Part shown: positions 7,759 through 14,952 of the stretch, one piece after another
How the letters are laid out: each line of letters starts with the position of its first letter
Numbering within the stretch: the first letter of the stretch is position 1
NCBI GenBank assembly: GCA_934717185.1
Contig: CAKUYQ010000037.1
Span: 1-24,822, forward strand
Length of the DNA: 24,822 nt
Direction of reading: 5' to 3'
DNA from: an uncultured Bacteroidales bacterium
Lineage (GTDB): Bacteria; Bacteroidota; Bacteroidia; Bacteroidales; UBA932
Position numbers and translations under genes: made by a program
Notes under the pieces: model-generated
What the model was told of the DNA's origin: nothing
The model's input: only the letters and a program-made list of their open reading frames with translations
Databases searched by the model: none

Positions 7759-8574
7759 ATGACACATAGTAATCAAAATCACACAAAAAAGGCAAGTTTT
7801 ATTTTTGCCGTGGCAGTTATCCTGTACGCAATAATCGCCACCTACATTTATAAGAATCATCAGGTAAATACCACTCCTGTTATACTTTGGACGGTAGGGA
7901 TAATACTCACTTGTGCAATAGTGCAACGTTATTTTGAGAAATTTCTTGTCTTCATCGACATGGATTTTTCTTTTAGCAAGCAAATCATATCAAACTCGTC
8001 TATCCAGGAACTGCCGATAGAAAAGTCCGTTACTGAAGAATTGCCTATCTGTAAAGAAATACCAATTGTTGAAGAAACGCCCATCGTTGAAGAGCCGACA
8101 GCCAATAAAAATACTGTGCTCCACACCTTTGTTGATAATTATGAGGAACGACTTGCCGAAGTTGAGCGAGAGAAAGCCGCTAAACAGAAAGAGATTTTGA
8201 ATGCCATCCACGAATACACCACCTTTGTAATGGCTGAGTATTTTACAAAAGAAGACCTTACCGTCCTTCATGAAAATATCGAGTACCTGGCACATGGTCA
8301 AACTGATTTATACAAACCCATTCAGTCAAAATCTGACAATCCTATCAAATCCATTGATATCAGGCATTACGCTTGGAATATCGGTGAACGACCGAATCTC
8401 AAACTTGAAAACAGGGCAATGTTTATACACATCCTTTTCCCACATGAACTGAAAGATGCAACATTGGACTATCTGGCTAAAAACCTGTGTACCCAAGATA
8501 ACTGTAAAATACCTCTTGATATTCCGAAAAATGGGGATTACCACTTCAATTGTATGATGAAAGAGCAAGAATAA
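7759..8574 (+). CDS. putative membrane protein of the mobile element, unknown function
   Basis: I do not recognise a family for this 271-residue protein. It has two predicted membrane helices close to the N-terminus (about residues 12-30 and 39-57: ASFIFAVAVILYAIIATYI and TPVILWTVGIILTCAIV), with a short loop between. A low-complexity linker rich in P, E, I and V (repeats of the type PIVEE) and a charged helical stretch (YEERLAEVEREKAAKQKEI) follow, and the C-terminal part is globular. The layout suggests an inner-membrane anchor with a cytoplasmic domain. It lies between integrase and the excisionase-like gene, a place where Bacteroidales mobilisable elements often carry hypothetical genes. 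The start at 7759 is the first ATG in frame, without a strong ribosome site. Confidence 0.7.
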   Translation: MTHSNQNHTKKASFIFAVAVILYAIIATYIYKNHQVNTTPVILWTVGIILTCAIVQRYFEKFLVFIDMDFSFSKQIISNSSIQELPIEKSVTEELPICKEIPIVEETPIVEEPTANKNTVLHTFVDNYEERLAEVEREKAAKQKEILNAIHEYTTFVMAEYFTKEDLTVLHENIEYLAHGQTDLYKPIQSKSDNPIKSIDIRHYAWNIGERPNLKLENRAMFIHILFPHELKDATLDYLAKNLCTQDNCKIPLDIPKNGDYHFNCMMKEQE

Positions 8575-8698
8575 TCAACTCTGCTCCACCAACTAAAATG
8601 ATTTAATACGGAACGGCACTATTACTTCTGACTGACGATTTTCTGCGTAACATCATTCTCTTGCTTTGCAGCATGTTTAATATTTAAAATTATATGAC

Positions 8699-9073
8699 AT
8701 GCTAACAAAAGAGTTGACATTTAATGATTTGCCCGAAGTGGTAGGCGAACTGTGCGAGAGAATCGCAAGTATGGAAAATCTGCTGAAAGATAAACTTAAT
8801 CAGCAGCACGAGGTAAAGGAGAACACACACGTTCCCATGACAGTAGAAGAGGTATGCAGCTATCTCGGCATCTCCAAATCCTCGTTCTACTACAAAGCCA
8901 AGCATGGCGGTATCCCTGTCATCAAGCAAGGGAAACATCTCTTTATCTATCGTGACGAACTGGACAAATGGTTGGAAACCGGCAGAAAGGGAAATGCTCC
9001 AATGAGCATAGAAGAGGAACACGCCCGAATATTGGCTTCAACCCGACATAAGGCTGCAACTAAAAACTGGTAG
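8699..9073 (+). CDS. excisionase-like helix-turn-helix protein
   Basis: A 124-residue protein with an N-terminal coiled-coil-like region (LCERIASMENLLKDKL) and a MerR/AlpA-type winged HTH at about residues 48-90: MTVEEVCSYLGISKSSFYYK followed by IPVIKQGKHLFIYRDELDKW. This pattern is typical of the excision/regulatory protein in Bacteroidales mobilisable transposons. The stop codon is three bases from the start of the ATPase gene that follows, so the two form an operon. It probably controls excision or replication of the element. Confidence 0.8.
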   Translation: MLTKELTFNDLPEVVGELCERIASMENLLKDKLNQQHEVKENTHVPMTVEEVCSYLGISKSSFYYKAKHGGIPVIKQGKHLFIYRDELDKWLETGRKGNAPMSIEEEHARILASTRHKAATKNW

Positions 9074-9076
9074 GAT

Positions 9077-10147
9077 ATGGAAAAGACAAACAAGAAGATT
9101 CCTACCACAGAGGAACTGAACACTTGTATAAAAGAGTCAGTGGTGAGTGTAACCGATGTATATGAGCAGCCTCCTGTTGTATTGATGGTCGGTGGTGCCA
9201 CTATCGGAACTTTGGGAAATTTCAGTGCTTCCATTGGCAAGGCTAAGAGTAAAAAGACTTTCAATGTATCGGCTATTGTTGCTTCGGCATTGTGCAATGG
9301 CACGGTACTTCATTATCGGGCATCATTTCCTGAAAGCAAGCGGAAGATTCTGTATATAGACACCGAATAGGCAGAATACCATTGTAGAAAAGTGTTAGAT
9401 CGTATTTTGCGAATGGCAGATTTCCCTAATGATAAAAATGCGGATAATCTGATTATGTTGGGTCTGCGCAAATACTCTCCCGAAATGAGATTGGCGATAG
9501 TCGAACAAGCCATTGGCGCAATCCCGGATTTAGGATTGGTGGTTATAGATGGCATTCGTGACTTCCTCTACGACATCAATTCGCCCAGTGAAGCGACTTC
9601 GGTAATCTCAAAATTGATGCAATGGACGGATGAACGGCAGATACATCTTCATACTATTCTACATCAAAATAAGGGAGACGAAAACGCACGTGGGCACATT
9701 GGAACGGAACTTAACAACAAGGCTGAAACTATTATTCAAGTGGAGAAAGACAAGAACAACCACGACATCAGTTGTGTTGAAGCTATCCATATCCGCGCTA
9801 TGGAGTTCAAGCCATTTGCTTTCCGCATCAACGAAGAGGCATTGCCCGAACTTGTTGAGGACTATACCAAGCCCGAAGGGAATGTAGGCAGACCCAAGAA
9901 AGAGCCTTTCGACCCTTACCACGAAATATCTGAAATAATTCACCGCAATGCTTTGAGCATAGCTTTTGCCAACGGCAGCATCAGTAAGTACGATGTGTTG
10001 ATAGACGCTCTCCAAAAAGCATACGAACAAGCAGGATGCAAACTCAACTACAACAAGGCTGTCGCTCTAAAAACATTCTTGCAGAACAAACGAATGATAG
10101 TGAATGAGAACAAGGTCTATTCGTTTAAGCCTGATTTTTACTATTGA
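9077..10147 (+). pseudogene. DnaB/RepA-like ATPase split by an amber codon
   Basis: The reading frame runs for 356 codons from 9077 to 10147 with a single interruption, TAG at 9368-9370 (codon 98). The part before it has a Walker A-type segment (ASIGKAKSKKTF, residues 51-62) and ends in RKILYIDTE. The part after it resumes in the same frame with AEYHCRKVLDRILRMADFP, the expected continuation of AAA_25/RepA-type ATPases. A Walker B-type strand LGLVVIDGIRDFLYD and a HQNKGDENARGHIGTEL motif follow. Family members have CAG or another sense codon at this position, so CAG to TAG is the simplest explanation. These ATPases support replication or mobilisation of small integrative elements. The primase gene that normally follows is missing. 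Confidence 0.85.
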
Positions 10148-10912
10148 GCAACCACTTGACTTTATTACAGGGGCATATATCTAAAGATAAATTCAAGTTC
10201 TATGATGGCAGAAAAAGACAGTGCCGATGTGCAAGGCTCGTTTCTGCCATCTGTTTTGCCAATCCTTATTGGACAGAACTTCAATTTATGGATACCTTTT
10301 TATTGTCTGACGAATAATCACTGATAATCATTCGTAATATGGTGGACTTGAATAATAGTTGCTCCCTTATAGTGCTTATATCACGGCTTTCTTTTGTAGA
10401 ACAAATACAATGTGTTTCAACGAGATATGGCAATAAGTATTGTTGGTGAATACAGACAAAAGCGGCACTATAAAATAGAGAGTATTACCAATATCAACGG
10501 AATATCAGTGTGTATATTTCATCCAGTAAACATATTGACAGGTCTAACTTTTGAAACATTGTCTTTATTGCCAATCATATGTCGATTATCGCAATCATAA
10601 ATAGACAAACATCACGGTATATCCGATATGATTTCAGCCTCGACAAGCCATTTTAATCCATTTTACGCTATATCTCATACAATTTGCCGATTATATAATC
10701 ACGCTGGGCTTGCCCATTTGTACGAATAAAGGGAAGAGAGGTAGCCTAATACCCCATGCGAATAATCTCGCTTGGGAGGATGCCAACAGAAACAGCAAGC
10801 TGAAAAAGGATGGAGCGTCAGAAAATATAAAGATTTGCCGTAAGAAATCGCCTTATTGAGTAAGGGGTGTGACTTGAAGTCATATCCTTTGCAACTTCGG
10901 CAATGATTTTAC
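10148..10912. other. gene-free junction between the integrative element and the restriction locus
   Basis: These 765 bases begin with palindromic element copy 3 (10155-10197) and end at the exact start of the hsdS inverted repeat (10913). Plus-strand frames are short and mostly without convincing start sites. The best open stretch, about 10633-10860, reads through GSLIPHANNLAWEDANR but has no start codon and no recognisable family. The usual primase and mobilisation genes of the element are not here, so this appears to be a deletion or recombination scar. Confidence 0.5.
10155..10197. repeat. palindromic element copy 3
   Basis: CTTGACTTTA (10155-10164) and TAAATTCAAG (10188-10197) match as inverted repeats at 9 of 10 positions, with 23 bases between them including CATATAT. 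The left arm plus TTA is identical to the copy at 22258. It starts seven bases after the stop of the split ATPase gene. Confidence 0.6.
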
Positions 10913-10975
10913 TTGTGATAAGCCCCATTATCCCTATGAACTGCCAGAGGGGTGGTGTTGGACGACATTGGGAGA
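10913..10975 (+). repeat. hsdS inverted repeat 1, silent copy (63 bp)
   Basis: Identical over 63 bases to the minus strand of 14709-14771 inside the expressed hsdS. It encodes the conserved segment DKPHYPYELPEGWCWTTLG just ahead of the first target-recognition domain. Inversion between the two copies would swap both TRDs. Confidence 0.95.
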
Positions 10976-12122
10976 TTTATTTGTGCTACAAGCAGGAAAG
11001 AACATAACAGCAAAAGATATTTATCCAGAACAATCAGAACAACACAATTATCCTTGTTTTGGCGGTAATGGGATTCGAGGTTATGTAACTAATAGTAATA
11101 GGAATGGTGAATTTCCAATAATAGGAAGGCAAGGAGCATTGTGTGGAAATGTAAACTTGGCTATTGGCGAATTTTATGCAACAGAACATGCTGTTGTTGT
11201 AGAACGCTTCTCTGATACTGATTTATTGTGGGCTTATTATACTTTGACGGAATTGAATTTGAATCAGTATGCTACAGCTACCGCACAACCAGGACTTGCT
11301 GTGAATGTAATAAATGATGTTGTTGTACCAGTTCCACCACTCCAAGAACAATGTAGAATTTCAAAGGTAGTAAAACTTTTGTTTTCTTTGGTTGATGATA
11401 TAGAACAAGGCAAGCAGGATTTACAAGATACCATTATGCAAGCAAAATCAAAAATCCTCGACCTCGCCATTCATGGCAAACTCGTACCCCAAGACCCAAC
11501 AGACGAGCCAGCCAGCGAATTACTCAAGCGTATCAATCCCAAGGCGGAAATCACTTGTGATAACGCGCAGTATGGGAAATTGCCGAATGGTTGGTGTATG
11601 ACGAATATTGAAAGTCTTTTTGAAGCTGTTTCTGCAAAACGTGTTCTGAAAAGTGAATGGAAAAATAAAGGTATACCATTTTATAGAGCGCGTGAAATAG
11701 TACAATTGAGCAAAGAAGGATTTGCAAACAAAGACCTTTTTGTTTCAGAGGAACATTATGCAGAATTAAAAGAGAAATATGGAGTTCCAATTTGTGACGA
11801 TATAATGATTTCGGCAGTTGGTAGTATTGGCTATACCTATATTGTTAAGAAAAATGATGTTTTTTACTATAAGGATGCAAGCGTTATTTGCTTGAAGAAT
11901 ATCAATCATTGGAATCCAACATTCTTCACTATATGGTTAACATCACCTTTTTTGCAAGAACAAATGTACAAAAACTCAAAAGGAACAACAGTTGACACCA
12001 TCACTTTGGAAAAATTAAAAGGATATGCAATACCGCTTCCTCCCTTACAAGAGCAACACCGCATAGCAGCCAAAATAGAAGAGTTGTTTTCCCAACTCGA
12101 CAACATGGCATCTTCGTTATAA
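10914..12122 (+). CDS. hsdS: silent hsdS cassette A with two TRDs
   Basis: This is a promoterless, start-less type I specificity gene body. It opens with the conserved segment shared with the expressed hsdS (repeat 1), then a first TRD (LFVLQAGKNITAKDIYPEQ... to VPVPPLQEQCRIS). The central conserved helix region follows (AKSKILDLAIHGKLVPQDPT, inside repeat 3), then a second TRD (ESLFEAVSAKRVLKSEWKNKG... to PLPPLQEQHRIAAKIEELF). It lacks the first roughly 60 residues present in the expressed gene. A TTG at 10968 could be called as a start but is inside the homologous region, so I read the cassette as storage for recombination rather than an independent gene. Both TRDs differ completely from those now expressed. 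Confidence 0.9.
   Translation, partial: CDKPHYPYELPEGWCWTTLGDLFVLQAGKNITAKDIYPEQSEQHNYPCFGGNGIRGYVTNSNRNGEFPIIGRQGALCGNVNLAIGEFYATEHAVVVERFSDTDLLWAYYTLTELNLNQYATATAQPGLAVNVINDVVVPVPPLQEQCRISKVVKLLFSLVDDIEQGKQDLQDTIMQAKSKILDLAIHGKLVPQDPTDEPASELLKRINPKAEITCDNAQYGKLPNGWCMTNIESLFEAVSAKRVLKSEWKNKGIPFYRAREIVQLSKEGFANKDLFVSEEHYAELKEKYGVPICDDIMISAVGSIGYTYIVKKNDVFYYKDASVICLKNINHWNPTFFTIWLTSPFLQEQMYKNSKGTTVDTITLEKLKGYAIPLPPLQEQHRIAAKIEELFSQLDNMASSL
11451..11569 (+). repeat. hsdS inverted repeat 3, silent copy (119 bp)
   Basis: Identical over 119 bases to the minus strand of 14073-14191. It covers the central conserved region of HsdS between the two TRDs. Inversion here would exchange the second TRD only and would also flip the recombinase gene. 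Confidence 0.95.
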
Positions 12123-12181
12123 CCGCCATATTTAGCCATCGTAAGTGCCATACTTACGGTGGCTAAATAGCATAGATACGA

Positions 12182-12985
12182 TTACCAAGTGACTACCTTG
12201 TCAACAATCTTCTGCTGCTCGCTTGCGGTGCGACGCAGATAAATGCGTGTGGTTTCAATACTCTCATGCCCCATGAGGTCGGCAAGCAGGGCAATGTCGT
12301 TGAACTTATCTAAGAAGTTCTTGGCAAAGCGATGGCGGAACGAGTGCGGATAGACCACTTCACGATTGATTCCATAGTTTTCGGCAAAGTGCTTCAGTTG
12401 AATGGCAATGCCACGGGTGGAAAGGCGGTTGCCTGTGCGATTGGTGAACAAATAGCCAGAGGTCAAGCCACGTTCTTTCAGCCATTTTGCAGCTTCGGTA
12501 CATAGCCGCTTTGGAATGTAGATGCGGCGCATCTTTCCGCCTTTGCTGTACAGGTCAAGATAACCCACGCTAACGTGTTCTGCCTTGATTTGCAATAGCT
12601 CGCTGACACGTGCACCAGTGGCAGCCATAAACCACACAATGAAATACCACAGGTCGTAGCCATCGGCTTTCAACTTCGTCTTAAAAAACTTGTAATCGGC
12701 ATCACTGATTACATTTTCCAAGAAGTTCTTCTGTTGCGCCTTTACAAACTTCATCTTCAACTTCTCTTGTTTGCTAAACTCCAAATACTTGTTTACTGCT
12801 TGCAAGCGCAGGTTCACTGTCTGAGGTTTGAAGTTCTCCACCAAATACCCCTTGTAAGCCAGTAGGTTTTTCTTGTTCACATCCTTGTAATGTTCAAGGA
12901 AATACGTCATCGTCCATACATACGATGTAATTGTGTTTTCTGCCAAGTTAGTCTTGGCAAGATACGCTTTGAATTGTGTTACCAT
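12182..12985 (-). CDS. tyrosine recombinase of the hsdS shufflon
   Basis: A 267-residue site-specific recombinase with an N-terminal SAM-like core-binding domain (about residues 1-85) and an intact catalytic domain: R126 (TGARVSELL), K151 (SKGGKMRR), H214-x-x-R217 (HSFRHRF), H240 (GHESIETT) and nucleophile Y249 (RIYLRR). It is shorter than the element integrase and lacks an Arm domain, as in XerC-like invertases. It lies between the two silent hsdS cassettes and inside every large invertible segment, the standard position for recombinases that shuffle type I specificity genes in Bacteroidales and in Streptococcus. The inferred role is inversion at the hsdS repeats. Its start codon lies in a small dyad (12978-13012). 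Confidence 0.92.
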   Translation of the reverse strand: MVTQFKAYLAKTNLAENTITSYVWTMTYFLEHYKDVNKKNLLAYKGYLVENFKPQTVNLRLQAVNKYLEFSKQEKLKMKFVKAQQKNFLENVISDADYKFFKTKLKADGYDLWYFIVWFMAATGARVSELLQIKAEHVSVGYLDLYSKGGKMRRIYIPKRLCTEAAKWLKERGLTSGYLFTNRTGNRLSTRGIAIQLKHFAENYGINREVVYPHSFRHRFAKNFLDKFNDIALLADLMGHESIETTRIYLRRTASEQQKIVDKVVTW

Positions 12986-13012
12986 ATTGATTTGAGTTTA
13001 ATGAATGGTAAC
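12978..13012. promoter_or_regulatory. dyad spanning the recombinase start codon
   Basis: GTTACCAT (12978-12985) and ATGGTAAC (13005-13012) are perfect 8-bp inverted repeats; the first includes the recombinase ATG on the minus strand. It could be an autoregulatory operator or a leader hairpin that limits translation. It is only seen as sequence; function is inference. Confidence 0.4.
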
Positions 13013-13024
13013 AATATAAGATAA

Positions 13025-13516
13025 CGTATCGCGCATTATCGCAATCTGCCTAAGGGATGGGCAGTTGCGCCTATGCAAATGTTGTGTTCTTTAGTTGATG
13101 GAGAGAAACAAAGTGGTGTTGAAAGAATAAATCTTGATGTAAAGTTTCTGCGTGGCGAGCGTGAAGCCAAAACTTTATCAACAGGAAAATATATTGCAGC
13201 AAACACCCTCTTGATATTGGTAGACGGAGAGAACTCTGGCGAAGTATTTCGTACCTCCATCGATGGTTATCAAGGTAGCACGTTTAAGCAGTTGGAAATC
13301 AAGGACGGTATGAATACAGACTATGTTTTACAAGTCATCAATTTTCATCGTAAGACATTACGAGAAAACAAAGTCGGCTCTGCCATTCCGCATTTGAACA
13401 AAAAACTATTCAAAGCTATTGAAGTGCCCATACCGCCTTACAAAGAACAACAAAGAATTGTAAATGCTATAGATAAAGCATTTACAACCCTTGATGCGAT
13501 AATTGAGAACTTATAG
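13025..13516 (+). CDS. hsdS: silent hsdS cassette B with one TRD
   Basis: A 5'-truncated hsdS fragment encoding only a second TRD. It opens with the shared segment AHYRNLPKGWAV (repeat 2), continues with MQMLCSLVDGEKQSGVERIN and ends with the conserved tail VPIPPYKEQQRIVNAIDKAF. A TAA at 13022 blocks the frame just upstream, and the ATG at 13073 is internal to the homologous part, so it is not a stand-alone gene. It is tail-to-tail with the expressed hsdS: its TAG (13514-13516) abuts the hsdS TAA (13511-13513). Inversion between 13030-13065 and 14043-14078 would splice this TRD onto the expressed gene. Confidence 0.9.
   Translation, partial: RIAHYRNLPKGWAVAPMQMLCSLVDGEKQSGVERINLDVKFLRGEREAKTLSTGKYIAANTLLILVDGENSGEVFRTSIDGYQGSTFKQLEIKDGMNTDYVLQVINFHRKTLRENKVGSAIPHLNKKLFKAIEVPIPPYKEQQRIVNAIDKAFTTLDAIIENL
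13030..13065 (+). repeat. hsdS inverted repeat 2, silent copy (36 bp)
   Basis: Identical over 36 bases to the minus strand of 14043-14078. It encodes AHYRNLPKGWA just before the second TRD. The invertible segment defined by this pair is about 1.05 kb and contains only the two competing 3' halves. Confidence 0.95.
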
Positions 13517-14944
13517 ACTTGTTCTTATACCATCCATTATGTCGAACAGTTCCTCTATCTTTGCCGTTATACGCAACTGTTCTGAAAATGGAGGTAGGAG
13601 GATCGACATGGACAGATATTTATCAAGTATGAGGTTGTGCAATCCTGTAGTTTGGGTTTGCATCAATCTCATGCTCCCTTTCTGATATTCTGCCAATAAG
13701 TAAAAATACAGATATCTACTCGTCAAAATTTTTTCTTCTTTTATTCTTAGAGCCATAGTGAAATTACTGAATGAGAATACTGCATCTTTACCTTCATACA
13801 GAATGGCTCTTCCTACAGGATTATTGTCACTACCGCCAGATTTTTCAACTATCAAATCCCCATTCTTCAAATGTCGCTGATTGAATGCACGTTGTTCTAC
13901 ATCAATGTACTCAATCTTTGAGTAATCAAGTTTGAAATCTTTTGTAAAATTAGCGTTACGGATAACACCAACATTTACAAATGGTTCTTTCTTACCTTTC
14001 CACAGGCCGTTGATGTTTTCGCAAATATCTTTTATTGTAGTTACTGCCCATCCCTTAGGCAGATTGCGATAATGCGCGTTATCACAAGTGATTTCCGCCT
14101 TGGGATTGATACGCTTGAGTAATTCGCTGGCTGGCTCGTCTGTTGGGTCTTGGGGTACGAGTTTGCCATGAATGGCGAGGTCGAGGATTTTGGATTTGGT
14201 TTGCTTGATGCATTCTTTAATGTTTTCTTTTCCGTTTTCAATTACATTAATCAAGCTGAACCAGTGCTTAATTTCTTCCACGATTCTAAGCTGCTCCTTT
14301 AAAGGAGGCAAAGGTATCATTCCATTACAAGCATCAGTGGTACTCAGGCGTGGCATCTTCACACCATATCCACATTGCAAAGTATAATCAAGAAAAAAAG
14401 GTGAACGCAAAACATGACAGACATATTCATTAGACAACATCCCGTATGTTCCAAAAGGAATTATCTCTGTTGTACAATATCCATCATTCGGCGTAACTAA
14501 AACCTTATTCAAATAAGTGCGTAATTTAGAATACAATATTTCCCCTGCATTAAACTTATGTCGTGTTCCCTTAACAGACCTTTCTCCTTTGGAAAGCCTT
14601 TGGATGATATTAGCCGTTTCTTTTTCTATATCCTCCAATTCTAATATCCACTCGTCTTTAGTAATATCATCAACTTGAATGTTGATGGTCGTACCATAGT
14701 TACTAATTTCTCCCAATGTCGTCCAACACCACCCCTCTGGCAGTTCATAGGGATAATGGGGCTTATCACAAACAGTTTTTGACCGCTTGGCATGTTTGAT
14801 TTTGCCTTCCTTTATAAGGCGTTCTTTCTCAACCTTGATGCGTTCGAGCAGCACCGAGGCAGGTTCGTCGTTAGGTTTTTGTGGCACAAGTTTACCATGT
14901 ATCGCAAGGTCGAGTATCTTTTGGCGTAACGCTTTTGTATTCAT
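13511..14944 (-). CDS. hsdS: expressed type I restriction specificity subunit HsdS
   Basis: A 477-residue specificity subunit that directs the HsdM/HsdR complex to a bipartite DNA target. Order: N-terminal conserved region (MNTKALRQKILDLAIHGKLV), a first TRD starting after LPEGWCWTTLG (about residue 80) and ending near PLPPLKEQLRIVEEI. The central conserved helix with a second KILDLAIHGKLVPQ comes next, then a second TRD starting after LPKGWAVTTI and ending in LPPFSEQLRITAKIEELF. It has the only complete 5' end of the locus, eight bases after the DUF1016 gene stop, so it is the transcribed copy. Three exact inverted repeats tie it to silent cassettes A and B. The current TRD pair is therefore one of several states. 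Confidence 0.95.
   Translation of the reverse strand: MNTKALRQKILDLAIHGKLVPQKPNDEPASVLLERIKVEKERLIKEGKIKHAKRSKTVCDKPHYPYELPEGWCWTTLGEISNYGTTINIQVDDITKDEWILELEDIEKETANIIQRLSKGERSVKGTRHKFNAGEILYSKLRTYLNKVLVTPNDGYCTTEIIPFGTYGMLSNEYVCHVLRSPFFLDYTLQCGYGVKMPRLSTTDACNGMIPLPPLKEQLRIVEEIKHWFSLINVIENGKENIKECIKQTKSKILDLAIHGKLVPQDPTDEPASELLKRINPKAEITCDNAHYRNLPKGWAVTTIKDICENINGLWKGKKEPFVNVGVIRNANFTKDFKLDYSKIEYIDVEQRAFNQRHLKNGDLIVEKSGGSDNNPVGRAILYEGKDAVFSFSNFTMALRIKEEKILTSRYLYFYLLAEYQKGSMRLMQTQTTGLHNLILDKYLSMSILLPPFSEQLRITAKIEELFDIMDGIRTSL
14043..14078 (-). repeat. hsdS inverted repeat 2, expressed copy (36 bp)
   Basis: Partner of 13030-13065. It overlaps the end of repeat 3 (14073-14191) by six bases, so both small and large inversions use the same junction before the second TRD. 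Confidence 0.95.
14073..14191 (-). repeat. hsdS inverted repeat 3, expressed copy (119 bp)
   Basis: Partner of 11451-11569 in silent cassette A; identity ends sharply at both sides, inside codons of the central conserved region. Confidence 0.95.
14709..14771 (-). repeat. hsdS inverted repeat 1, expressed copy (63 bp)
   Basis: Partner of 10913-10975. It sits just upstream of the first TRD of the expressed gene. Confidence 0.95.
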
Positions 14945-14952
14945 CGCTTTTC

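Noticed and set aside
9368..9370. Amber codon as programmed readthrough or alternative genetic code
   Set aside because: The other genes use all three stop codons normally, and the same element has a frameshift and an ochre lesion, so ordinary decay is simpler.
10412..10600. 62-codon frame in the scar between the mobile element and hsdS
   Set aside because: No ribosome site, no neighbours in operon and no recognisable motif.
12182..12985. Reading the second recombinase as the integrase of a separate mobile element
   Set aside because: It has no Arm domain or element genes beside it, and it sits exactly between hsdS cassettes sharing inverted repeats, so the shufflon role fits better.
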